Of a stretch of DNA of 64,000 nucleotides, positions 1 to 8,459 are shown in pieces. The stretch is from CAWIVH01 sp963839475. Lineage in GTDB: Bacteria; Acidobacteriota; UBA6911. A model generated the notes under the pieces. That model saw nothing but the letters and a program-made list of their open reading frames with translations. It was not told where the DNA came from and made no database searches. Location of the stretch: contig CAWIVH010000019.1 in NCBI GenBank assembly GCA_963839475.1, positions 124,001 through 188,000 on the forward strand, written 5' to 3'. Position 1 is the stretch's first letter. Each line of letters begins with the position of its first letter. The translations under genes and the position numbers were made by a program.

Positions 1-1
1 C

Positions 2-322
2 CGGGTTCGATTCATCAGCCTGGCGCAGCATTCTTTGGACGTGGAGATTTTTGCCTATATCCTGACAGCGGATTACCCGAAGTTCCTTGCGATCCAGGAG
101 GAACTGCTTTTGAGAATTATGGACATCGTCGAGGAATCGGGCACAGGGTTCGCCTTCCCCTCGCAGACAACCTACCTGCGCAAGGATCCGGGCCTCGATC
201 CTGAGAAAACAAAGGCCGCCTTGGCTGCCGTCGAATCCTGGAGAAAAGAGAACCGCCTGCCCTTCCCCGATCATGATCCCGATACGATCGCGCGCCTGGG
301 CGATGAGAAACTGGAGAAATGA
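2..322 (+). CDS. MscS-family mechanosensitive channel, C-terminal part
   Basis: The gene is cut by the window start; only about 106 C-terminal residues are seen. The visible frame is open from base 2, upstream of the first internal TTG at 35. The sequence RVRFISLAQHSLDVEIFAY followed by a segment ending in GTGFAFPSQTTYL is the typical cytoplasmic C-terminal domain of YnaI/YbdG-like small-conductance channels. This domain forms the vestibule below the pore. The pore helices themselves are outside the window. The protein ends in a charged tail. It converges on the AI-2E-family gene downstream, 68 bp away. The family assignment is good; channel activity is inferred from family. Confidence 0.8.
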   Translation, partial: RVRFISLAQHSLDVEIFAYILTADYPKFLAIQEELLLRIMDIVEESGTGFAFPSQTTYLRKDPGLDPEKTKAALAAVESWRKENRLPFPDHDPDTIARLGDEKLEK

Positions 323-390
323 TCCTCGCAGTGCCCCGGTCGTCCCAGCTAAAATACCGCCGGAACATCATACCCCGGTCTCTCTCAACG

Positions 391-1482
391 CTATCGGCCT
401 ATGGCGGGAGCATCTGTCGTCGATGAATCCGGCCGTTCGGAATCGATCCACGCATTGAGCAGAGTCTTGCAGACAGCCAGCACCACCGGCCCGATAAAAA
501 GGCCGATGATGCCGAGGCTGAGCAGACCGCCGATGACTCCGACGAATATCAGCAGGAGCGGGAGGTCGGCGCCCTTTTTGATCAGAACTGGCCGCAGGAA
601 ATTGTCGATGGTGCCGACCACTATGGTAAAGACTATCAGGACACTGCCCGCGATATTGTGGTCCTTCCAGAAGAGCCAGACAACGCCAGTCAACATCACC
701 GGTATCGGCCCAACCTGGGCGATGCACAAGAGAAACATCACCGCTGTGAGAATGGCCGCAGCCGGCACACCTGTCACCGCCAGGCCGATGCCGCCGAGCA
801 GTGATTGGGACAGGGCGGTGACGACCACTCCCATTGCCACCCCGCGGATCGCCTTGGAAGCAAGAATGGTGACGCTTTCGCCATGGGCGCCGGCAAGGCG
901 CCTGGCAAAGCTAAGAACTCCTTCGGCTGCCCGCTCACCAGTGGAATAAAGAACCGCACAGAAGATCACGGTCATGAAGAATTGAACCAACATCGCCCCC
1001 AGGCTGCCGACTTCAGCCACCATCCAACCTGCAATCTTGGTTGCATAAGGTTTCAGCGTGGCAGCCAGCTCGCCGGGCCCGGCGGCCGCCGTTTGCGCCC
1101 ACTGCTCCGAAATCTTCGGCCCGGCAAACGGGATTTTGTCGACCCAGTCGGGCGGAGGTGGAAGGGTAATCGAAGGAGCCGATTTCGCCCAGGCAAGAAT
1201 ATCGCCGCTCTTGGCGACTAATGCGGCGATGGCGATAGCGATCGGCAAAATCAGGACCATCAGCAAAAGTACAGTCATGATCGCCACAGCCGGCCCTCGC
1301 CGTTTCCCCAGGCGCTCCTGCAATCCCAGAAGCAGAGGCCATGTGGCTATGACGATCATCGACGCCCAAATCATCGCAGTTAAAAACGGACGCAGAATCC
1401 AAAAACACGAGGTAATAAGGATGCCGATGAAGAGTACGGCCAAGGTATTGCGGGTGAGGTCATTCGAAAAGCGCTGATTCAT
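391..1482 (-). CDS. AI-2E family transporter / PerM-like membrane protein
   Basis: A 363-residue polytopic membrane protein of the AI-2E transporter (YdiK/PerM, formerly UPF0118) family. An N-terminal hydrophobic pair is followed by a long extracytoplasmic segment containing PPPPDWVDKIPFAG. A dense C-terminal helix bundle includes the family-typical stretch around GTIDNFLRPVLIKKGADLP. I start it at the ATG at 1482 because AAGGAG lies a few bases upstream; longer in-frame starts lack this. Members of the family have been linked to autoinducer-2 export or Na+/H+ exchange, so the substrate cannot be told from sequence. It is a single gene, with the CHAD-domain gene ending 57 bp upstream. Confidence 0.85.
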   Translation of the reverse strand: MNQRFSNDLTRNTLAVLFIGILITSCFWILRPFLTAMIWASMIVIATWPLLLGLQERLGKRRGPAVAIMTVLLLMVLILPIAIAIAALVAKSGDILAWAKSAPSITLPPPPDWVDKIPFAGPKISEQWAQTAAAGPGELAATLKPYATKIAGWMVAEVGSLGAMLVQFFMTVIFCAVLYSTGERAAEGVLSFARRLAGAHGESVTILASKAIRGVAMGVVVTALSQSLLGGIGLAVTGVPAAAILTAVMFLLCIAQVGPIPVMLTGVVWLFWKDHNIAGSVLIVFTIVVGTIDNFLRPVLIKKGADLPLLLIFVGVIGGLLSLGIIGLFIGPVVLAVCKTLLNAWIDSERPDSSTTDAPAIGR

Positions 1483-1539
1483 GGGTCTCGTCTCCTTCAG
1501 CATGCCATGCGGGGATTCGCGATCTTGCCACACGCGCGT

Positions 1540-3030
1540 CTAATTTCCTTTGGGCGACGGCTCGGATTCAGGCCCAGCAACAGTCAGACTTCGAATGAGA
1601 ACCGGCTGCCGGCAGCTATATTCGAGCAGATATCGCGCACGCGCCGTTTTTTCAGCCAGGGCGCCAAACTCCGGATAGTCCCGGACCTGAATCATAATGC
1701 AGTTTTCGGTTCGTACGGCAGTGAGGCTCAGGATCGGCGGATCTGAATTTTCCGCAAGCGCGGCTGCGAGGCGCATGATGCCAGCAAGTTCCACCGGATC
1801 GCTGACCTCCTCATCACGGGTTTCGGCCAGCGCAACCTTGTTCAGGTTTCGCACTTTGGCCCGGGAAATCCGGGCAGCCGCTGCAGCCACCCGGAGCAGT
1901 TCGAGGGGAAAACCCGGCAGCGGCGGCAATCGATCGAGCCAACCGCCGGGCGTGCCATAGGCATCCTCCTCGCCCTTGCCGGATCCGCGGAGCCCGCGAA
2001 GGATGGCAGCGGCATGCAGGGCGACTCGCCTTTTCCTGCATAGCGGATCCGATCGGCGCGCAGGATGGAGACCGTCAAAAATCTGCAGCGACAAGCGCCG
2101 CACGGCGCGCACCTCAATTAGATTTACGCCTTGCAGCGATGCCCATTTTTGCAGCACGGCAAGCCCCATGGATTGCAGGCGGCCCTGGCCCGGCAAACCC
2201 TCGCGCCAGGTATGCCACAACGGCGCTTCCCCCATCATTTTGTCCCGATATCTTTTCAATCGGGCGGCTTTCTCTTCGTTTAATATACGTCGCCAGCGTT
2301 CCCGGCTCTGCGTGTCCGGTAAAGGCCCGGATTCGCACCGCCAGGATCTATAGAGAACCGTCAGGTCGTGCAGTTCCCCCAGGCTGTCCTGCATCTCCTT
2401 GAGATCGCCTATCCACTCCTCATGTTGAAGTGGAAGAAAATTCTCCACCAGGTAGCGGAACTTCTTCAGGCCGATCCTGAGGCGGTGCCATGCCCGGTCA
2501 CTTCGGTTTCGCAACGCCGTCCTGTGCAGGGAATAGGCATCTTCCCAGGCTCCCAGGGCGCTCAATTGAAATACTGCACCTCCGACCGGGATCCGCCGGG
2601 TGCGACTCCGCAGCCTGCGGGCCCAGCGATTCCACTTCTGGCGATCGAAATCCTCGAGGGCCTTGGTCACACTGCTTTCGAGTTCAGGTTTTATCCTTTG
2701 AAGGTGAGCGAGCAGGGCTGATGTAACCGGATCTTCCGGCACCCCGAGCCTGCGCACCCATTCCTCCATCACCTGGGCATCACGCATTTCGCCCAGCCGG
2801 CGGAAAAGGCGCCGCGCAGCCCGGGACATGGCCGTCCAGTCTTTGTCGGGGTCGATGGCTATATATCCGGCGGCTAGTGACCTGCAGCGGCGAAGCGCTA
2901 CGCGAAGATCGTGAATCGGGTCCGCGGCGTGTGTCTGGCCGGCGCGTTCGGACTCCACGAGCACCTGCTCCATCCAATAGGATAGACCGTTAGCTTCGAT
3001 TTTCCGTGGAGCAACCGGCAGTGTAGACAT
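1540..3030 (-). CDS. CHAD-domain protein with Ppx/GppA-like C-terminal domain
   Basis: A 496-residue cytoplasmic protein. Residues about 15-280 form a CHAD domain, a histidine- and arginine-rich helical fold known to bind polyphosphate. Typical features are the early HDLRVALRRCRS segment and a second repeat with WHRLRIGLKKFRY, the basic helices expected to hold the polyanion. The C-terminal 180 residues are not part of CHAD. They carry segments such as RRVALHAAAILRGL and ELAGIMRLAAALAE, laid out like the HD-type C-terminal domain of exopolyphosphatase/GppA enzymes, but without clear HD metal residues. AGGAG six bases before ATG supports the start. A PPK2 polyphosphate kinase lies at 45.6 kb, so a link to polyphosphate is plausible but inferred. 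Confidence 0.8.
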   Translation of the reverse strand: MSTLPVAPRKIEANGLSYWMEQVLVESERAGQTHAADPIHDLRVALRRCRSLAAGYIAIDPDKDWTAMSRAARRLFRRLGEMRDAQVMEEWVRRLGVPEDPVTSALLAHLQRIKPELESSVTKALEDFDRQKWNRWARRLRSRTRRIPVGGAVFQLSALGAWEDAYSLHRTALRNRSDRAWHRLRIGLKKFRYLVENFLPLQHEEWIGDLKEMQDSLGELHDLTVLYRSWRCESGPLPDTQSRERWRRILNEEKAARLKRYRDKMMGEAPLWHTWREGLPGQGRLQSMGLAVLQKWASLQGVNLIEVRAVRRLSLQIFDGLHPARRSDPLCRKRRVALHAAAILRGLRGSGKGEEDAYGTPGGWLDRLPPLPGFPLELLRVAAAAARISRAKVRNLNKVALAETRDEEVSDPVELAGIMRLAAALAENSDPPILSLTAVRTENCIMIQVRDYPEFGALAEKTARARYLLEYSCRQPVLIRSLTVAGPESEPSPKGN

Positions 3031-3259
3031 GGAAACTCCTGAAGCATGAATGTTAAAGCGGGATGATTCTCGCTACAAACTGGCAATTCTGACAGTTTTG
3101 GACCCGAAAAATCCAATGTAACCTCCATGCGAGGCTGCCAGAACAGAGTCATAAGGAAAAGCAAGGGTGCTGCTTAGAACCCTTTGTACGGGCTTCGCAG
3201 TTTAAAATTAAGGACGCTCATTCCGTCGGATGAGTCCAGTTTCAGGAGAGATCTTCGCT

Positions 3260-4201
3260 ATGGAAAACAAGCACGAAAAGTATCAGCGGCTGATCGAACG
3301 CTGCAAAACGCTTCAGCCAACATCAACGGCCGTAGCTCATCCCTGCGACGAGAGCTCACTGCAGGCAGCGGTAGACGCTGCCCGAGCTGGCCTGATTGCG
3401 CCGATTCTGGTCGGGCCATCGGCCCGCATTCGGGAGGTCGCGGCGAAGGCCGGACTCGATATCTCCGGCTATCCCATCGTAGAGGCTGCATTCAGCCAAG
3501 AATCGGCGGAAAAAGCGGTAGCCGAAGTTCGTGGAGGGCGTGCCGAGGCGCTGATGAAGGGCAGCCTGCACACTGATGAGTTGATGGGTGCGGTGGTGAA
3601 ACGGGACACGGGCCTCCGCACGGCCAGGCGCATCAGCCACTGTTTTATCATGGATGTTCCGGGTCACCCCGATGCGCTCATCATCACCGACGCCGCCGTC
3701 AACATCGCTCCCTCCCTCAAGGACAAAATCGACATCGTACAGAACGCAATCGACCTTGCCCACGATCTCGGTTCCGACGATGTGCGGGTCGCAATCCTTT
3801 CGGCTATGGAGACGGTCAATCCCGACGTGCCGTCCACGCTGGAAGCGGCTGCGCTGTGCAAAATGGCCGACCGCAGGCAGATCACCGGCGCGATTCTAGA
3901 CGGCCCGCTGGCACTCGACAACGCCATCAGCCCGGAAGCCGCCAAAATCAAAAAAATCGACTCGCTGGTGGCCGGACGCGCCAACGTGCTGGTGGTGCCG
4001 GACCTCGAGGCAGGCAACATGCTGGCGAAGAGCCTCTCGTTCCTGGCCGGGGCTGACGCCGCCGGGATCGTGCTGGGAGCGCGTGTGCCGATCATATTGA
4101 CAAGCCGTGCCGACTCGCTGGTTGCGCGCCTGGCCTCGTGCGCTGTGGCGGCGCTGGTGGCAGCCGCCCGTCGCGCCGCCGGAATGAAAAAGGCCGGGTG
4201 A
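3260..4201 (+). CDS. pta: Phosphate acetyl/butyryltransferase
   Basis: A 313-residue phosphate acyltransferase (PTA/PTB family, short form), converting acetyl-CoA plus phosphate to acetyl phosphate and CoA, or a longer acyl-CoA. Family landmarks are the early H-P segment, EALMKGSLHTDELMGAVV, and the C-terminal nucleotide-pocket region with VPDLEAGNMLAKSL and ADAAGIVLGARVPIILTSRAD. The ATG at 3260 has AGGAGA ten bases upstream; the upstream ATG at 3230 does not. The next gene, acetate kinase, begins four bases after this stop, so the two form the classical substrate-level phosphorylation pair. Together with pyruvate formate-lyase at 30-32 kb they complete pyruvate to acetate. Whether acetyl- or butyryl-CoA is preferred cannot be read from sequence. 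Confidence 0.85.
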   Translation: MENKHEKYQRLIERCKTLQPTSTAVAHPCDESSLQAAVDAARAGLIAPILVGPSARIREVAAKAGLDISGYPIVEAAFSQESAEKAVAEVRGGRAEALMKGSLHTDELMGAVVKRDTGLRTARRISHCFIMDVPGHPDALIITDAAVNIAPSLKDKIDIVQNAIDLAHDLGSDDVRVAILSAMETVNPDVPSTLEAAALCKMADRRQITGAILDGPLALDNAISPEAAKIKKIDSLVAGRANVLVVPDLEAGNMLAKSLSFLAGADAAGIVLGARVPIILTSRADSLVARLASCAVAALVAAARRAAGMKKAG

Positions 4202-4205
4202 GGCA

Positions 4206-5393
4206 ATGAAAGATACAATTCTCGTACTTAACGCCGGGTCATCAAGCATCAAATTCTCGTTGTTCCTCGCGCAGGAAGGAGCTCGCGCTCGAACTCGTGC
4301 TTCGCGGGCAGATCGAGGGGCTCTACACCGCGCCCAAATTTACCGCTAAGGATGCGGCAGGCAAGGGGATCAGCGCGCGCAATTGGGTGGAGGGCACTCG
4401 CCTCGGTCACGACGGCGCCATGGACCACCTGATCGGGTTTCTGCGGGAACAGCGTGAACACTATCGCCTGATCGCTGTCGGCCACCGCGTCGTGCACGGC
4501 GGGATGCGGTTTTCGGAACCGACTCTGGTCAACACAGAAGCGCTGACCAGCCTGGAGAAGTACATTCCGCTTGCGCCGCTGCACCAACCGCATAACCTGG
4601 CGCCGATCCGGGTCGTCGCCGAACGTAGGCCGCGAATTGCCGCAGGTCGCCTGCTTCGATACCGCTTTCCATCGCGCGCAGCCGGAACTTGCCCAGGCAT
4701 TCGCACTGCCTGCCTCCATCACGGAATGCGGCGTGCGGCGTTACGGTTTTCACGGCTTGTCTTACGAATATATCGCCTCTGCTTTGCCGCATTTCGATGC
4801 CAGGGCGGCTTCCGGCAAGTGTGGTGGTCAGCACATCTCGGCAACGGCGCCAGCATGTGCGCCATCAAAGCCGGCGCCAGCGTTGCTACCACCATGGGAT
4901 TTACCGCCGTTGAAGGGCTGCCGATGGGCACGCGCTGCGGATCGATGGATCCGGGTGTAATGCTTTACCTGATGGATGAACTGAAAATGGACGCGCGCGC
5001 GATCGAGAAGCTCATCTATCAGCAGTCAGGGCTACTCGGCGTCTCAGGGATTTCGAGTGACATGAGAGCGAACTGCTGGAAAGTTCGGATCCGCGCGCCA
5101 GGCAAGCCATCGACCTCTTCGTATATCGCATAGGACGCGAACTTGGTTCGCTCGCAGCGGCGCTCGGCGGCCTCGATGCGCTGGTGTTCACCGGCGGCAT
5201 CGGCGAACACGCAGCACCTATCCGCGAGCGCGTTTGCCGCGATGCCGCCTGGCTCGGGATCGAGCTCGATCCGGCCGCCAATGAGGCCGCCGGGCCGCGC
5301 ATCAGCACGGCAGGCAGCCGCGTTCCAGTATGGGTGATTCCGACCAACGAGGAGCTGATGATCGCGCGCCACACCCGGCGCTTGATCCGCTGA
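4206..5393 (+). pseudogene. ackA: Acetate kinase, interrupted by at least five frameshifts
   Basis: The whole length of an acetate kinase (about 396 codons, normal size) can be followed, but the reading frame changes repeatedly. MKDTILVLNAGSSSIKFSLF opens in one frame. It moves to a second near 4275 (GHRVVHGG), a third near 4630 (ACFDTAFHRAQPEL and VRRYGFHG), then shifts near 4819 and 4833 (HLGNGAS, GTRCGSMDPG). A last shift near 5067 restores the first frame (VFTGGIGEHA) to the natural stop. All catalytic motifs survive in one frame or another. The upstream pta gene is intact and four bases away. Either the gene is a very recent pseudogene or, more likely, the consensus has local indel errors, since similar single-base shifts occur in other genes here. 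Confidence 0.8.
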
Positions 5394-5415
5394 CACGTTG
5401 GATCTGTAGTGCATC

Positions 5416-5525
5416 AGGGGTCGAGGGGTCGAGGGATTAGGGTTTCAGATCCATCTTGGCTTTAAGGGTTCGAAATGAATTCCCTTTTCCCCTTGACCCC
5501 TTTTCCCCTTGACCCCTTGACCCCT
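5416..5525. terminator. Fold-back repeat between convergent ackA and atpC
   Basis: The arm at 5416-5435 consists of AGGGGTCG-type units. The arm at 5505-5525 is its complement if G-U pairs are allowed (CCCCTTGA-type units). A second copy of the pyrimidine-rich unit lies at 5489-5500. Transcribed from the plus strand, this gives a hairpin of about 20 bp. It fills the gap between convergent genes, so a bidirectional terminator or REP-like element is the simplest reading. Confidence 0.5.
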
Positions 5526-5552
5526 AAAATCGGCGAGGGAAGCAAGTCCATT

Positions 5553-5963
5553 TCAGACGCGGCGGCGCCGCTTGACTTTCAATTGCGCCAGGGAGCGGGC
5601 AAGAGAGGCATTGACAGAGGCTACTTCTTCGGCGTCGATCTTCTCGCGCAGGCGGCGTGCGGCCCGTTCGCGCGCCTCTTCGGCTTTGGCTTCGTCGATG
5701 CTCGAGGCTTCAATGGCCATGTCCGTCAGGATGGACACACGCTTGCCGGTGACTTCGATCATCCCCCCGCCCACCGCCAGGAAGGTGTCCTGACCGCCTC
5801 GGCGCACTGTCATCTCCCCCGGTACCATCTGGGTCATCAGCCGGACGTGATGAGGAAGTATCCCCATTTCGCCTTCGATCCCGGGGAGTGTGACCATTTC
5901 CACGTCTTCAGAGAAGACAACCTTCTCCGGCGTGATAATTTCCAATTTCAAAGTTTCGGCCAT
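5553..5963 (-). CDS. atpC: ATP synthase epsilon subunit
   Basis: A 136-residue F1 central-stalk subunit. The N-terminal beta-sandwich contains LEIITPEKVVFSEDVEMVTLP and GEMGILPHH, the hallmark of the family. It is followed by a C-terminal helical hairpin rich in Ala, Glu and Arg. The hairpin ends in a very basic tail (KVKRRRRV). In the enzyme this subunit couples the c-ring to gamma and its hairpin can brake ATP hydrolysis. It is the last gene of the atp operon, 63 bp after atpD, and converges on ackA. Confidence 0.95.
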   Translation of the reverse strand: MAETLKLEIITPEKVVFSEDVEMVTLPGIEGEMGILPHHVRLMTQMVPGEMTVRRGGQDTFLAVGGGMIEVTGKRVSILTDMAIEASSIDEAKAEEARERAARRLREKIDAEEVASVNASLARSLAQLKVKRRRRV

Positions 5964-6026
5964 GATCGGCTCTATAGGGTCTGAATCCTTTGAGTATTAC
6001 GGCTCTCTGGATTCTGCTTTCTCTGT

Positions 6027-7430
6027 TTAACCTTGTTGGACCTCGTCAATGGAACCCTTCATGTAGAAGTTGCCTTCCGGCACGTCGTCGTGCTTACCTT
6101 CCAAGATTTCTTTGAACCCTCGGACCGTCTCAGCCACGGGAACCTGCTTGCCCTCGCGGCCCGTAAAGACCTGCGCGACGCTGAAAGGCTGGCTCAGGAA
6201 GCGCTGGATCTTGCGCGCACGGAATACCGTCAATTTGTCGACGGGTGAAAGTTCGTCCATGCCTAGAATCGCAATAATATCCTGCAGGTCCTTGAGGCGC
6301 TGGAGGGTCTTCTGGACCCCGCGCGCGACATCGTAGTGCTCCTGGCCCACCACATCGGGAGCGAGTGCGCGGGATGTCGAGGCCAAAGGATCCACGGCAG
6401 GGTAGATGCCCAGCTCGGCAATGGCACGCTCCAGAACGATGGTTGCATCCAGATGCGCGAAAGTTGTCGCCGGCGCAGGATCCGTCAAATCGTCCGCCGG
6501 CACGTAGACAGCCTGGAAAGAAGTGATCGAGCCCTTCTTGGTGGAGGTGATCCTCTCCTGAAGCGCGCCCATTTCGGCCGCCAGGGTCGGCTGATAGCCG
6601 ACGGCGCTGGCGGTGCGGCCGAGCAGCGCCGAAACCTCGGAACCGGCCTGGGAAAAACGGAAAATATTGTCGATGAAGAGCAATACATCCTGGTTCTTCT
6701 CGTCGCGGAAGTATTCGGTGATGGCGAGGCCGGACAAAGCCACGCGAAGGCGGGCCCCCGGCGGCTCGTTCATTTGTCCGTATACCAGCGCGATCTTGGA
6801 CGAACCCAGGTCTTTTTGGTTGATGACGCCGGCTTCGGACATCTCCTGGTAGAGGTCGTTCCCTTCACGGGTACGCTCGCCCACGCCGGCAAACACCGAT
6901 ACGCCCCCGTGGAGTTTGGCGATATTGTTGATCAGCTCCATGATCACGACGGTCTTGCCGACACCGGCGCCCCCGAACGCGCCCACCTTCCCGCCTTTCA
7001 GGAAAGGGCAGATCAAATCGATGACCTTAATACCAGTTGGGAGCACCTGCGGGGAGGTCGATTGGTCCACGAGCGGCGGCGGCATGCGGTGGATCGGATA
7101 GTATTTGTCCGCCTTGACCGGCCCGCGCTCATCCACGGGATTCCCGGTCACATCGAACACCCGTCCCATCACTCCCTCGCCAACGGGCATCGATATGGGC
7201 CCGCCACTGTCGGTAACCTCATAACCGCGCTTGAGGCCTTCGGTGCCGGACATGGAGATGGTCCGCACCCAGTTGTCACCGAGGTGCTGCTGAACTTCGA
7301 GCGTCAGCTTGACCGGTTGGCCTTCAACTTTGTATTCCACGGTCAGCGCGTTGTAGATCGCCGGGAGCTCTTGCGGAAATTCGACGTCCACCACCGGACC
7401 CACGACCTGAACAATTTTCCCTTTGTTCAT
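6027..7430 (-). CDS. atpD: ATP synthase beta subunit
   Basis: The catalytic F1 subunit, 467 residues. The Walker A motif GGAGVGKT is at residues 153-160. The catalytic glutamate region GERTREGNDLY, the ALSGLAITEYFRDE segment and the DELSPVDKL loop that contacts gamma all follow in the expected order. I start at the ATG at 7430 (MNKGKIVQVVGP), which has AGGTAGG upstream, rather than the in-frame ATG 18 bases before it. It sits between atpG (44 bp) and atpC (63 bp) on the minus strand and is co-transcribed with them. The sequence looks fully functional. Confidence 0.97.
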   Translation of the reverse strand: MNKGKIVQVVGPVVDVEFPQELPAIYNALTVEYKVEGQPVKLTLEVQQHLGDNWVRTISMSGTEGLKRGYEVTDSGGPISMPVGEGVMGRVFDVTGNPVDERGPVKADKYYPIHRMPPPLVDQSTSPQVLPTGIKVIDLICPFLKGGKVGAFGGAGVGKTVVIMELINNIAKLHGGVSVFAGVGERTREGNDLYQEMSEAGVINQKDLGSSKIALVYGQMNEPPGARLRVALSGLAITEYFRDEKNQDVLLFIDNIFRFSQAGSEVSALLGRTASAVGYQPTLAAEMGALQERITSTKKGSITSFQAVYVPADDLTDPAPATTFAHLDATIVLERAIAELGIYPAVDPLASTSRALAPDVVGQEHYDVARGVQKTLQRLKDLQDIIAILGMDELSPVDKLTVFRARKIQRFLSQPFSVAQVFTGREGKQVPVAETVRGFKEILEGKHDDVPEGNFYMKGSIDEVQQG

Positions 7431-7474
7431 ATACCTACCTGTTTTCAAGTGTCTATTACAGGGCTGATTCTGGC

Positions 7475-8347
7475 TCAGCCGGCCTGTCCGCCGGCGATTT
7501 CCAGCAGTTCCTGTGTGATACCGTTCTGGCGAATCTTGTTGTATTCGAGTGTCAGGTCCCTGATCAGGCCTTCAGCATTTTCTGTCGCGTTCTTCATCGA
7601 CACCATGCGGGCACTTTGCTCGCTGGCTTTTGCATTCAGCAGGACCTGATAGAGATAGATATTGATATAACCCGAGAGCAGGTAACTCAGCACCTCCTCC
7701 GCATTGGGCTCGAACAGGATTTCGGGTGAATCGCCTGCGGCTTCCGCCTGGAACTCCACCCCGGGGACCTCGAAGCCTTTGACTTTGAGTTCGCCCACCG
7801 GAAGATAGGTAAGGCAAACGGGAACCTGGATCAGGGTGTTTACAAAATGAGTCGCAACCACCAGAACCTCGTCCACTTCCCCTTTTAGGAAAAGATCGCT
7901 GGCCAGCGAAGCGATCGCCCTGGCCTCGGGAAAAGTCGGTGTGTCCGCGTAGGTGAACTCGGCCACCAGTTCCCGCTTGGAGCGCGCGGCGAATTGGGCA
8001 GCCTTTTTCCCGGCCGCGATAAAAACCGTGGTTTTGGGATCGAACTGGGCGGCCATGCGGAAGAGGTTGGTATTGAGCGCCCCGCATAAACCCTTGTCCG
8101 CTCCGATCAGGACGACCGCCCGCTTGCGGACTTCGCGAATCTCAAGCAGCGGGTGGCTGAAATCGCCCGCGAGGGTCGTCGCCGCGCGCTGCATGCGGTA
8201 CAGCAGGCGCACGAAGGGGCGGCTGGCGAGAGCGGTCAGCTGCGCCTTGCGCATCTTAGACGCCGCCACCATCTGCATTGCTTTGGTGATCTGCGCCGTG
8301 CTGCCGATCGACCGGATCCGCCGGCGTATGTCGCGTGTGCTTGCCAT
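7475..8347 (-). CDS. atpG: ATP synthase gamma subunit
   Basis: A 290-residue rotor shaft subunit. The N-terminal helix (ASTRDIRRRIRSIGSTAQIT followed by KAMQMVAASKMRKAQ) and the C-terminal helix (ending ITQELLEIAGG) form the coiled coil that turns inside the alpha-beta ring. The central Rossmann-like part has LIGADKGLCGALNTNLFR. The ATG at 8347 matches the family start; a longer frame upstream has no conserved residues. The gene follows atpA by 112 bp, a slightly larger gap than elsewhere in the operon, with no recognisable feature in it. Confidence 0.96.
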   Translation of the reverse strand: MASTRDIRRRIRSIGSTAQITKAMQMVAASKMRKAQLTALASRPFVRLLYRMQRAATTLAGDFSHPLLEIREVRKRAVVLIGADKGLCGALNTNLFRMAAQFDPKTTVFIAAGKKAAQFAARSKRELVAEFTYADTPTFPEARAIASLASDLFLKGEVDEVLVVATHFVNTLIQVPVCLTYLPVGELKVKGFEVPGVEFQAEAAGDSPEILFEPNAEEVLSYLLSGYINIYLYQVLLNAKASEQSARMVSMKNATENAEGLIRDLTLEYNKIRQNGITQELLEIAGGQAG

Positions 8348-8459
8348 ATTTAAAACCCCAAGGTCCCCAACCCTGCGGGAAATCCGCGGAACCGAAAGCC
8401 CCAATCCCGACCGGGGAAACTAGCGGCCGGGACAGGCAGCGGCATGGGCGACCTCACAT

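Noticed and set aside
4297..5133. Programmed frameshifting in ackA
   Set aside because: At least five shifts, several without slippery sequence, cannot be a decoding mechanism; error or gene loss is simpler.
6336..7649. Long plus-strand open frame (437 codons) opposite atpD
   Set aside because: It is the antisense of a highly conserved gene in GC-rich DNA; its translation has no family features and no ribosome site.
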